A stretch of 64,000 nt of DNA from Holothuria scabra. Taxonomy: Eukaryota; Echinodermata; Holothuroidea; Aspidochirotida; Holothuriidae. The stretch spans positions 32,059,903 through 32,123,902 of the forward strand of contig CM074179.1 of assembly GCA_037179385.1 (NCBI GenBank). Direction: 5' to 3'. Position numbers and translations under genes: made by a program. How positions within the stretch are numbered: position 1 is the first letter of the stretch; every line of letters starts with the position of its first letter. Below, piece by piece: positions 46,762 through 58,300 of this stretch. Below the pieces are notes generated by a model. It was not told where the DNA came from, searched no databases, and was given only the letters and a program-made list of their open reading frames with translations.

Positions 46762-46806
46762 AGTTCCACACGCTGCCGTACAATTTGTACGGCAGCGTGT
46801 GGAACT
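46762..46806. repeat. Perfect 21-bp hairpin with 3-nt loop
   Basis: Arms 46762-46782 and 46786-46806 are exact reverse complements (core CACGCTGCCGTACA / TGTACGGCAGCGTG). Neighbouring GTCAGCGCATG words recur at 46817, 47022 and 47059. Confidence 0.88.
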
Positions 46807-46829
46807 CAGTTGTACGTCAGCGCATGGCA

Positions 46830-49770
46830 TTTCACAGAACTAGTGGAAAACTCAGGGATGCATTCTAACATGTGTAATGATTAGCAACACTTTGCGAACA
46901 AAAGTAAAAAATTGGCACAATGGTCCTTTGTATTTTACTTCCTAATCAGTAATGATAACATGATTAATGATAACATTTAATGAAATTAATATCAGCGTTA
47001 ACTAAATTAACATCGAGCGTGTCAGCGCATGCCCGGGTACACAAGGCATAGCCAGGCGTGTCAGCGCATGGTTAAGTAGGATCGAAGATCGACTACTTAG
47101 TCGTTCCAAAGCTTGCAAACATGGCGCATTGAGTTTGTGTTACGTTCAATTTTTCGAGGCAAAATACACCATTATAACATCGAATCTGGGTGAATAGCTT
47201 ATGCAGAAAGGTGGATGCCGTGCCAGAGGTCATCTGTGTAACTTAACCCTAACTCAAAATAAGCAATGGTTTTGGGATACTTACTGTATTTCTAGGTTAT
47301 AGCCTACAGTAAATGGCTTTTCAATCCCAAATTTGGTTAATTCTAACCACAAACTTAACCCTAACCTTCATCAATAACCTTGACTTGTGGGCACTGATTC
47401 TAAATTAGAGCCTGAATGTGTGAACAGTTGTTCACAGCCCTGAATAACATATATACCTGTACGTAAGTACGTATAAGTATACCAAAGTCTACAGTAAGAA
47501 TGTAGATTGGAAAGACCTCAACATGGCAGTAACTGGTGTTGCATTGAATAGTAACAGACATCGATGAAGTCTGAAACTTTAAGAAAAAGTTGATGGAATC
47601 TTCATTTGACAAAAGTACCACTGATATCACATTCCATTCCATTGCTTTCTCCCAAAAAGATGTTTTCTGCTAAAAATAAAAGGGGTGGAAAACACCGTTT
47701 TTGAGGGGCGGAAAGTAGCAAGGGCGGAAACTAACTGTAACCATATAAATCCTAGGCTAAAGGTGAGAACTTGAATTTGGCTGGGCAAATGTAGGCCTAC
47801 TTGCACCAAACTTGAACCGGAACTTGAACTGGTGACCTTCGAGTGTGCATCTGCATTAACATAAGGTGTAAAAATCTTGAAACTACACAGCTCTTAGGTG
47901 TGTGCTCGGTGGTACTGTACAGTACACTGACTGAAATAGGACCAGGGTACACAATCGCCATACCCGCATGATACCCAGGTATCCAGTTTTACAGTGACTA
48001 AAAGATAAGACCTTCTTTTGGGCTATGCTCCATAAGACATGCGTGATAATATTTATGTACAGCTGTTTTGGAGAGGTAATTAACAATCACATTCAAAAGT
48101 TTAAAAACATTTGATTTGTCATGAGGTACTATTGTCTTTATTTTTTTTTTAAATCAAAATGACAAGTAAAAGAAACGTAACAGAAAAAAGTCAAATAAGA
48201 AAATAAGTACCTCTTAAGGCCTATTTCAATTTGATATTGAATTTTGGGACGCTTTCCTACTTGAAAAGCAAGAAGCTCAAAGCTTCTCCTTTAAAACAAC
48301 GATTTAAAAATATCAACCAATCAAAGCCCTGTACTATGGTATTCTCTTGCACATCCAAAATTACTCATTTTTAATAAACGATATCATGCTTGTTAACTTC
48401 GATTACCCTAATGTACAATTTGTGCTGAAATTAATCCAAATTATCACTAGAGGGATGTACGTTCTTATGTAGCTAGCCTCTTGTTGACATCTGGACATGG
48501 TAACATAGCTTTCACACATAAACTTTGTAGTCTGCACGAGCGCCATTTTGGGGCAAAACAATGTAATATGTAAAGACCTGTTTCAAATCTGTTTCGTGAA
48601 TGTTTTCGGTGTCATTACAGTGATGTCTTTGTACTTTACAGATAGTGGCAAAGTGTTCATTTGCGTAAAACTGACACGTTTAACCATTATGAAATATTCA
48701 ATGATTAAACTCAAGGTGGCCTACCCTATTAATGATAAGATGGTATACCTGCAATCTCAGTTTACCTAGCATGCCAAACATTACAGGCACTGTCTTTGCA
48801 AGCTGTGCGAGTGTGATATGTCTGCTAGTTTCTGCCCCAAACAGTGTGGTGTGATTTTGAATCACGGTCAGATAGCTCGCTTGCGTGCAAGATTATAAGC
48901 GATGCATGTAATGTGTGAGAACTTGAGAAGTAACCCACTACGCGTATGTGACGATAGCACAATTGTGCCGCACACTAATAAAAATTTCAACTTCAGGAAA
49001 TGAAGTACAAACAACCTTCAAACTTACTTTACAGTACACATAATTTCTAGGGGCTCTCTTCATTTTCAGTCTCCAAGAATGTTTGCCAAATTGGCAAAAT
49101 ATTTTAGTCCATTCCCATGGGCAATGGCATAAATGGGATGATCTTTTTTGCATGCAATTTTTTTGTAAGATTTAGGTAGTAGATTTAGAACTGGGTAATT
49201 TCCCTTTTCTGTACATGAAAATACAGGGAGAATTGTGGTAAATTTTACTCCCTCCCTGGGAAATACTGCTAATCCCTTCCTGGAAATAAACATTTTCCCC
49301 AGCCCCTGCTCAAACAGCATCCATCAGTTTCTCAGATACAATTTTTCCATATCACTTCAAAATGGTAAAAAGTAGGCGGCCTACTGTACTACAAAAACTT
49401 TTTTCGCAAGAAACCATGTTAAAGCTGTCACCAACAGATGATAATAACCTGCACAGCTGTAAAGAGCAATCTTTTTCATAACATGCTTGCATTCACATAG
49501 AGGGACCCAAGAAAGTACAAAAGTGTGGGGTAAAGGCATACAGTAGTTGATGGAATACAAATACGTATCCCTGAAGAAAATGGAGTATAATTATTGGTGT
49601 GCTCTGTGTGTTCACATAAAAAATTGTATTTGGCATCAATTTCTGGGCATATTTGTTAGTAACATACTCCTATTGCTGGTAGCCAGTTTTCTGTTTCATG
49701 ATTTCATCACCATAGAATTATCATGTAATGCAGAGCAATCCCTCAGATTGTGAATTTTAACAAGCTGATA
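46830..49770. other. No gene recognised
   Basis: AT-rich, with short frames only; no repeat family could be defined with confidence. Confidence 0.4.
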
Positions 49771-49778
49771 CAACAGAC

Positions 49779-50037
49779 CTATACACAAATCTGAACAGCA
49801 AGTGATGGTCTAATTTCAGTTGGCCATAACTGGGGTCCATCACCTTTAAATCTTTCGATTTCCTCGCTTACCTCTATCGTGGATGGTTGTGCACTAATTT
49901 GTATGTTAAATTTTCCAAGTTCACTAAGTACTCTATGAGTGTTTGAAATTCAAATAAAGATGGTTTTAGGCTGATGGACCCCACTAATGGAGGCCTACAG
50001 TCACTAAAAACAAGCACTAATCGGATTTGTCTATAGG
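49779..50037. mobile_element. CCTATAGACGAATCC-family element, copy 2
   Basis: Left CCTATACACAAATCTG, right CACTAATCGGATTTGTCTATAG; inner GGGGTCCATCACC and GCTGATGGACCCCAC. Same layout as 40663-40926. Confidence 0.7.
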
Positions 50038-51257
50038 TTTAAGGGCAAAACAAACTTCCTATGTACCTTTTCATCAGTTGTTAGCTTCTATCCCTTGGAG
50101 TTGAAACATTTGTGTTCTGGAACTGTACAGTACTACCAGTGCAGTGCATTTGGAAGGAGCAATACATTTATGGCCTCAATTTTCAGAAAAAATTATGTTT
50201 GTCTTTTGGGCAACCATTTTACTACTTTTAGTTGTTAACAAAAAAATTTAGCTGCCCAAAACATTTTTTGGCACTAAGTTCTACAAAACAGTGAGTGTGT
50301 TCATGTATTAATTGGCTAATGAAAAGATGAGATGTTTGAGGGACAAAAACACTAGAAGTCTGAAATATCGTACAGTATGATGGAAAAAAGTCTGCAGTAT
50401 ACTTCTTCAATAAAATTGAAAGAAAACTGGTGTTAAATTCATTCCAAGATAAAAATGGTACAGTAGATCAACTTATAACTTTGAAATGTCTGAAGTTTCC
50501 TCCTGACTGTAAGACAACCATGTAAAACAAGCCCTGCATTTTTCAGCATTTCCCTAGGTTTTAGTGGTTGTGAAAGTGTGCTAGTCCCAGTGTTGGCACT
50601 AAACAATTAAACTTAGGTGGGAATTCCTGCTCTCACTCCTTAAGTGGGAGGGATTTTCAAAATCAGGGTGGGACCTCATTCCCTCCAATGGATTACAGTC
50701 GAGAGGGATTTTGTAAAAGATGGATAAATTTTGATCGTATTCATATTGGTGGTGCACCAGATGCAGTGTTGGCTATGTTTATTTCGATCAGATGTCAAGT
50801 TTAAAGCCACACAGATTTGTTTGTCAAGTAGTGTGTCCTAATTGTGCTACAATCTCGGACATGCATCAAAGTGTGCAGGAATTTCCTGCATTTCATTTTC
50901 TGTTGGTCAGGAGTCCTAAGAAATTAGGGTGATTCTTGCAATCCCATCCCTTAGCCCAAACACTGGCTACTGTAGTCCATGAGTTGAAATGAAGCCAGCT
51001 TTGACACCAGATGAGAGGAAGGGGAGCTCATTAGGTATCGCTTATTGAATACATTTAGTTCTGTATTCCCATGCAGGTGACAATAAGAGTAATTTTCTGT
51101 GGGATGGTACCTAAAATATGTTGAGTAGCTACGTCACAAAGAGAATGCCAAGTGAAAGTCTGATTTTTGCTTAGTGGTGTACAATAGTGTAACAACATGC
51201 ATGTTGACACAGGAGATACATTAGATGTGGTACAGATGGCCTCTTCACCAACTGCAA

Positions 51258-51458
51258 GTAGAAGACAGTGTTGTAACAAGTCACGACTCGAGTCACTTCC
51301 TCTCAAAATGATAGTGACTCGATAGAACTCAGGAGCAATTTCTCCATTGAAATAGTACAGTGACTCGAGTCCATGACTCGACTCGAGTCACTTAAAAGTT
51401 TGAAAACTGGTGACTCGAGTCAAGAATCTAGTGACTTGATTACAACACTGGTAGAAGA
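51258..51458. mobile_element. hAT-type MITE with perfect 8-bp target duplication
   Basis: The 185-bp element (51266-51450) begins CAGTGTTGTAACAAGTCAC and ends GTGACTTGATTACAACACTG, flanked by GTAGAAGA on both sides (51258-51265, 51451-51458). The CAGTG start and 8-bp duplication are diagnostic of hAT elements. The interior is dominated by GACTCGAGTC palindromes. An inverted relative lies at 22857-23010. Confidence 0.85.
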
Positions 51459-52020
51459 AATAATTTTCCACAATTTGTCTATTTGTTTTCAAGGTGACAT
51501 CTTTCTTTCTTTGCCCATGTTCCATTACTTTCTTGTTAAAATACAGTTTTCGTACAAGACTTGGAATTTGTGGAAAGTCATAGGAAACTGAAATTTGAGT
51601 AAGTTCCATTCCTGGAAGTTTGGGGCAAATGAGCAAGTTTTCTGAAGGTCCAGGGGGAGTCATGGAATTTTAGGAAGTGGCCGTTTTATTCAGTGTTCTC
51701 AGTGTTTAGATATATTATGTTGTGGAAAAAGACAGGAATGGGGTATGAGCTCTGTCTGTTTCTAAAGGCCTAGAAAATATTGGTCAAGGTCCTTGACACT
51801 CAGGTCATGGAAAAGTCATGGAATTTTGTCATTTTGCATGTATAAACCATGAATGACTGTTGGATTGCAGTTATTATTTTACAGAGTGATGTAAGTTGGG
51901 TCAATATCTTCAGATATATTGATACTGTATCCACAGGTCCTCCACTTGCTTCAATATCCATGTTTTCATTCCTGGAAGATATCATTAACAGATTTTGTTT
52001 TGCTTTTATTCTATTTGCAG

Positions 52021-52131
52021 CACCTCATGTACTGTCAATTTTTGTTGTGTACATTTTGACAAAGGCAAGAATTGTCGGCAAACTCAACTGTGAGAGAGCT
52101 TGACTCGGAGCTTGTTCTTGGAGAAAGCAGG
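52021..52131 (+). other. Probable SAP30BP 5' UTR end with an upstream ORF
   Basis: A strong acceptor (TTTTATTCTATTTGCAG) ends at 52020, suggesting a non-coding first exon further upstream. The segment contains ATG at 52027 followed by ten codons and TGA at 52057, in frame with the main start at 52132. Confidence 0.5.
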
Positions 52132-52318
52132 ATGACTGATTTGAGTAATGATTCTTCCTCTATGTTACTGGTGAGTTATGGAGGAGATTCCGATGTAGAA
52201 TCTGGAGAAGAAAGAGAGGAGAATGAAGACACTGCAGAGGAAGGAGAAACTGCCCCCTCACCACCAACTGAAAGTCAAGTGGAAGCAACAGCGCCCTCTC
52301 CAGTATCGAGTATCACAG
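52132..52318 (+). CDS. SAP30BP: SAP30BP exon 1, acidic N-terminus
   Basis: Encodes 62 residues starting MTDLSNDSSSMLLVSYGGDS, then a Glu-rich run and a Ser/Pro/Thr segment. The start is the first ATG after an in-frame stop (52057), with A at -3. The LLVSYGGDSD stretch parallels the LAVYAEDSEPESD start of vertebrate SAP30BP. The donor is ACAG|GTACAG, phase 1. Confidence 0.82.
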
Positions 52319-55300
52319 GTACAGTACACGCTGTCTCCATGAAAAAAGTATGGGTTTTTCACTTTCAGTGCTGGACATAAGTAGACTAGTACCGTACATT
52401 ACAATATAAAGGTAGTTGCACACTGACACGACTTTGCACGCTGCAACTCAACTCGATTGTAGCTACAACTGTGACTGGCTATGTTAAGACCAGTTTTAAG
52501 TCGCACCGACTTCGGTTGGGAAGAACCAACATGTTGGTCCTTCCCACGGACTTCTTAAACATGGACAGAGCATACTGCATGGTACAAATTTTCAGGAAAG
52601 GAATGTCTCAGCTTTCCAACTCTTCCCACCCTTGCCTACGTCATTATAATTGCTGTTGTGTGTGCACATTACTGTATATTATTACCTCGTTTTGTCATTT
52701 AAAGAACATTTTTTATTGAGTTGACTGACACTATATTCGTGTTGTTGTGTGTTAAAATCTGATCTAACTGTAAACCAACCATCTATGTCTAACCTCTCAT
52801 TTATGCCATTGGCATCTATTATACTTTCTGTATTGATTCATTCCTAACAAGCTGTATTCTTTTTTTCCTGCAGCTGCGAAGGAGGAGTATGATAGTGATA
52901 GTAAAGATGTACCATTAGATGAACCCAAAGAAGAGGCAAAAGACAATGAACTTGGAACAATAGCAGATATATCAGATGATGATGACGACGGTGATGATGT
53001 AGTTCCATCCAGGAGGAGGGTTAGTAATTTCTTCATTTTACAGGGGGACTTGTAATTTGATTTATTCTTTTTAGAGAGGATGACCTGTTGAAATAATTCT
53101 AGGATGTTGTATCAGATTTTTTTTACATTCAACTGTAGGATTTAGAGCTGTGATTGTGTGGTGATTGGTTGCTAAACATAAACCATTAAATGTGTGATTA
53201 AACACACAGTAAAACACTTCTTGCAATTAATCGCAGCTGTTGTCTTTGGCAAACCCCTCCCCCCACTTTCAAGCTGTTCTCGTTGTCCAGTTTACCGAGC
53301 TCTGCGGTATTTCAAGTACACAACTAAAATGTACTGTTGGTATTTTTATCATTTTAAATTTCAACACTGAATCCCCATCTGTTATGTTTGGGTGGAATAC
53401 GATGCAAGTAGCACATTTTCAGCAACTTTCCAGTTGAGTTTTCAGAAATTCCGCTCAGCGTTGGACATACTATTTTACTGTGGGTACTGGACACAAGTAA
53501 GGATTGCTGGTTAGCAACACCTGACATCACCAATGGTAGCTAAATACAACGGCTATTCCCTCTTTTAATTTAATCATTTAGAATTGCAAGTAGACAATAG
53601 CATTTAGAAGATCTAAGCTGATGTACCCTCCTAGGAATTCTGCCAAAAACACAATAAGGGGGGGGGGGGGGGGGAGAGGGGGGGTGGGAAGGATTAACTA
53701 CTGCTAAACCCCAAGTCCAAATTGATGCTGTCATAGGTTTTAAGTACCAAGTGGGTTCAGGGGTACAAGGCCCCTCTAAGGTGCAATTTAATGGGTTTTA
53801 AAGGCCATTTGTTTGTGTAATTTAAAACATTGCTAAAAAGTGTACTCTTTTCAAAAAACAAACCAAGATACTGACAATTTTTTTCATTTTTATGAAAATG
53901 GGGAGGGGGGCTCACCCACCTTCTTTTGGAACCTTGTAGGGGGAAACAAATCCCCCTTTCCCCCTGTGCCAGAAACAATGCCTCCCCCCTCCCCTACCCC
54001 CCTTCCCACTTATGACCAGCCTCACCATATAGCACTCCAATTTGTCTATAAGTGGACCAGCCTTTGTTTGACATCCGCAGACTGGCAATTAATCATGTAC
54101 TACTGAACCTTCCTTCTCATATAGCTCTCAGAGTCAGTCAGTTTAAGAGACTCATTCACCTCTGAGCCAGAGACTGCCCTCACTCAAAAAATAAGACGAC
54201 TGAGTGCCGAGCAAGTCGTATTACCACCAGAACCAAAGGGAAGATGCTCCAAAAAGCTGCAGGTAATTAATTGTTTCTGTCGTGAATTATGGCTTGGTTC
54301 ATTCATACTTTAGGAGTAATCTACAATTTCTATTGGTTCATTATGAACAGTTGACTATGTGTTATCCCAAAGATAAACTCAAAGTAATAGATTTGATGCA
54401 CTCATCCGAGGCTTTTCCATTTTATTGAAGTTTGTGCAGCTTTAATGTGGTTTTAATAACAAAGGGCTTTGTTAAATCCTTTGGTCTTTAACATCAAAAT
54501 AAAAATAATAATAATATTATATAGCGCTAAATCCAATTGCTCAAAAGCATAGTTCAAAGCACTTTATAAAACAACATACAAATTACACTAGTGATACATA
54601 GGAGTGCAAAAACAGGTAAGTTGTTAGTCTTTTCTTAAAAATTGCCAGGCTTGTGCTCTGTTTTACATTCAGTGGTAAAATGTTCCACATTAGAGGTGCA
54701 GAATATGCAAAACTTCTTTCACCATGAAATTTCCTAAAGATTTTAGGACACACCAAGAGATTATAGTCTGTAGAGTGTAGTTGTCTATTTGGGACATGAT
54801 ATTGTGTGTGATTAACCAAAGGGTAAAATAACATTAGTTCTGTCCATTTAAGTAGAATACAGTAATGCACTCTTAGGGGTAAACACTGGCTGAATACACT
54901 AGGACTGCCCCTTGTACTTTGCATGCATCAACCCCTATTGCGCATTATTCAGTGATAATGCACAGTCAATTGTTGTTTAGTCTTAAACTGTATATAACAT
55001 GACCTGTTAGAAGTCATTTAATAAAATTATTTGTCATTTCTGTGTCCATTCAGTCTTTGTTGTTGTGATCACTGTCTAAAGCTGTTCCCTTCTGTTAAGA
55101 TACAGTTGGAAAAGGTTTAGATGATGTTCATGGCTCAGTTTTTAACCAAAAGTCAGGCGGTGCAGTTACGTTGAGGTTCAGTAGCATACTGTAGTATAGA
55201 GTGATGAGAGAGCATCACCATTGGGCTTGGGTGATTCTGGTAGCCATTGTACTGATTACAATTCCATACCTGCCAATCTGTCTGACTTCAGAATAGAGAG

Positions 55301-58300
55301 GTTTTCATTTTTTTGAGCCAAAACTTGGAGGTTGGTGTAATTTTGAACTAAAACAATACAAATACCAGACACTAAGGCCTGGGTGACATGGTGAGAGAAT
55401 TGTCCAATCACTGTTTTGCACAATGCAAGTTGCTCTTATTTGTGTATGTCTGTGTACGAGCCATACTTGATAAGTGTATCGTGTATGAATGTAGTTAACA
55501 GCAGTGGGGCACATTCAAAATAAAGAAGCTCGTATTGGTGTACAGACTGGTGTTGTGCATCAGTTGTACTTGTAAACAATCAAAATATGTTCATTTATTA
55601 GGTCAATTGCTCAAATAAGCCTAGGCCTAGTTCAGTAGCACTCATTGCATCGGCTATTTTCAGTACGTCACAGATGAAATAGATCACTAAAATGTCAAGA
55701 TAGTAGCGCATAAACCAGGAAGGTGCTAAACCAGGAGGCTGGGGGGTCTGGACAAAAACCTTTAGTCTCTCTGCAAAACTGCTAGAGTTGACAGGTTTGC
55801 AGCTCCAAAGGAGTTGTGACTCCTACAAGCATCTCCATTGGACTTGGGTTACTGATTGCAACCTTGAATGAGTTGTTATTCCTGGCATCCCCCAGCTCCC
55901 CCCCCCCCCTAAAATAAATAATAGTGTCCCTAAAGGTGGTCCTGACAATCATTGTGTTGCTGGCATTGAAAGATTTTACAGTAATTAGCAAAGTTGCCTC
56001 TTTGGCAATGTTAGATAATCAGCTTGGCCAGTTGAAGGAAACTTGAAATTGAATGGAGACAAAAGATGAAATGAATAAGTTAGGTATTAAAACTTTACTC
56101 AGTCCTGTGAAAATATCCAAACCTATGCTCCAAAATGTGATTGGCGAGGGGGTGGTGGGTTGGGCATATTTTTGGCTGTAATGAAATTCTCTTGGAATCC
56201 TGCAAAGGGAAACATAAAACAGGGTTGCTACTCAACCCTCAGTCATGACTTCTAAGTAAAATCAGGTCGCTTGAGTCTGATCAGTTTTCTTCAGACTATT
56301 GTTTGTCAATAATATATTGCTATATTGTATTGTAATATACCACTTAAAAGTTGTTTTATCTTGTAACTTTCCAGGACAAAATTGCCAAGTACTACCGCAG
56401 GAACATAGATATGAATGCTTCCATTCAAAGTAGGAAGGATTTTAGAAACCCAAGGTATGTAAGAATGAGAGTGATAAAAGACATTTTGTATTTAATAAGA
56501 ACAGCTCGTGAAGTCAGCCATAAGTGGGGTCCATCAGTCTGCAATTGTCTTAATTTTATTGTCTATATGCAATTCTAAACCTTTGTATTCATTGAAACTG
56601 AGGGAATGAACAGGTAGGGTATTTTAATGTACAATTATCCTTATACAGGTAAACAAATAGTTTGAAAAGTGAAAGCTAATGGACCCCAGTTATGCTTGTC
56701 TAAATCAGACCATTCCTTGACAGTTGGGTTAATCAATATGCTCTAGTTTTGTCTAGCAATCTTGCCTGAAGGGGATCTAAAAACTGGAAAAGAAAAAGAA
56801 ATGGATATCAGGTTAGGTTAGACTAGGTAAAATGGAGTTTTATGGCCTATTTTCTAACCAATTGGTTAAAGTCAGGCCGTCCACAACCCTTTTCCAGTTG
56901 TAGCTCATTGGCTTAGTTTCCCTGTTCCTAAATGGATATCAGAATAATGATGGAAAGATTTGAAACAACATAGACTTGCAAAAAAAAAAGAAAAAAGGAT
57001 AGGGCTGGTAAGATTATTACATTATGTTTACAAATTGACTTAGTTTGACCTTAAAGACTTTAAGGTGAAAACCCGACAAAAATATAATGAATATGTGTGA
57101 GGATAAAAAGATTAGAGTACATATGTGTGAGGATAAAAAGATTAGAGTACATATGTGTGAGGATAAAAAGATTAGAGTACATATGTGTGAGGATAAAAAG
57201 ATTAGAGTACATATGTGTGAGGATAAAAAGATTAGAGTACATATGTGTGAGGATAAAAAGATTAGAGTACATATGTGTGAGGATAAAAAGATTAGAGTAC
57301 ATATGTGTGAGGATAAAAAGATTAGAGTACATATGTGTGAGGATAAAAAGATTAGAGTACATATGTGTGAGGATAAAAAGATTAGAGTACATATGTGTGA
57401 GGATAAAAAGATTAGAGTACATATGTGTGAGGATAAAAAGATTAGAGTACATATGTGTGAGGATAAAAAGATTAGAGTACATATGTGTGAGGATAAAAAG
57501 ATTAGAGTACATATGTGTGAGGATAAAAAGATTAGAGTACATATGTGTGAGGACAAAAAGATTAGAGTACATATGTGTGAGGACAAAAAGATTAGAGTAC
57601 ATATGTGTGAGGACAAAAAGATTAGAAAACATACTGTACTCAGAAATTTACATTGTATGGTTTAAACAGATGATAGTCAAGAGAAGAGTTTTTTTTTTCT
57701 CTAACTTTTTTTTCCCATCTAATGTGGACAGTTACGGGAGGACTGGCATTCCACACCATCTCCCTGTAACAATCTATACATTGATAAATTTTTCACCAAA
57801 GCTGAAATCTGCCCCAATTTTTGGGGTGGGGGCACAACTTCGTATCCAAGCTCAAAAGGGGATCATTTTCAGGAATATCCATTGAATTAAAATTTTCCTC
57901 ATTTGCCCTGACGAGAAACTTCTGTGTTCCACTGGCAAAATATGGCAGAGTTTGGCTTTGGTTTAGATGCACCTTTAAGCAGTAAAATATTACATGTTTC
58001 TGTTTCATTTTTTGTAGTCACCCTTGCTGCAAGGGGCAGTGGAGCAAATTTTGAAGTGAGAGGGAAGGGGGGGTTAATTACAAAAGCAGCCAAATGTGTT
58101 CAACAATATAATAGCAATGCAAGGCGGTCCAAACCACCTACAGCGAGTGGCAAGTGGGGGGGGGGGGCTTTGCTAAAGCCCCCCTGTCTCCACAGTCCTT
58201 GGCTTCTCACCACTGACACTTTCTTGACATTTTCTTTTCAGTATTTATGAGAAGCTAATAAGTTATCTTGGCATCGATGAACTTGGTACCAATTATCCCA

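Noticed and set aside
57091..57630. CRISPR-like array of 30-bp repeats
   Set aside because: There are no spacers: the units are directly adjacent and identical, and the genome is eukaryotic.
57087..57885. Long open frames of 190-260 codons on both strands with a 10-residue repeat
   Set aside because: They are products of the 30-bp minisatellite whose period is divisible by three; two frames per strand are open for that reason, and the array lies in an intron of SAP30BP.
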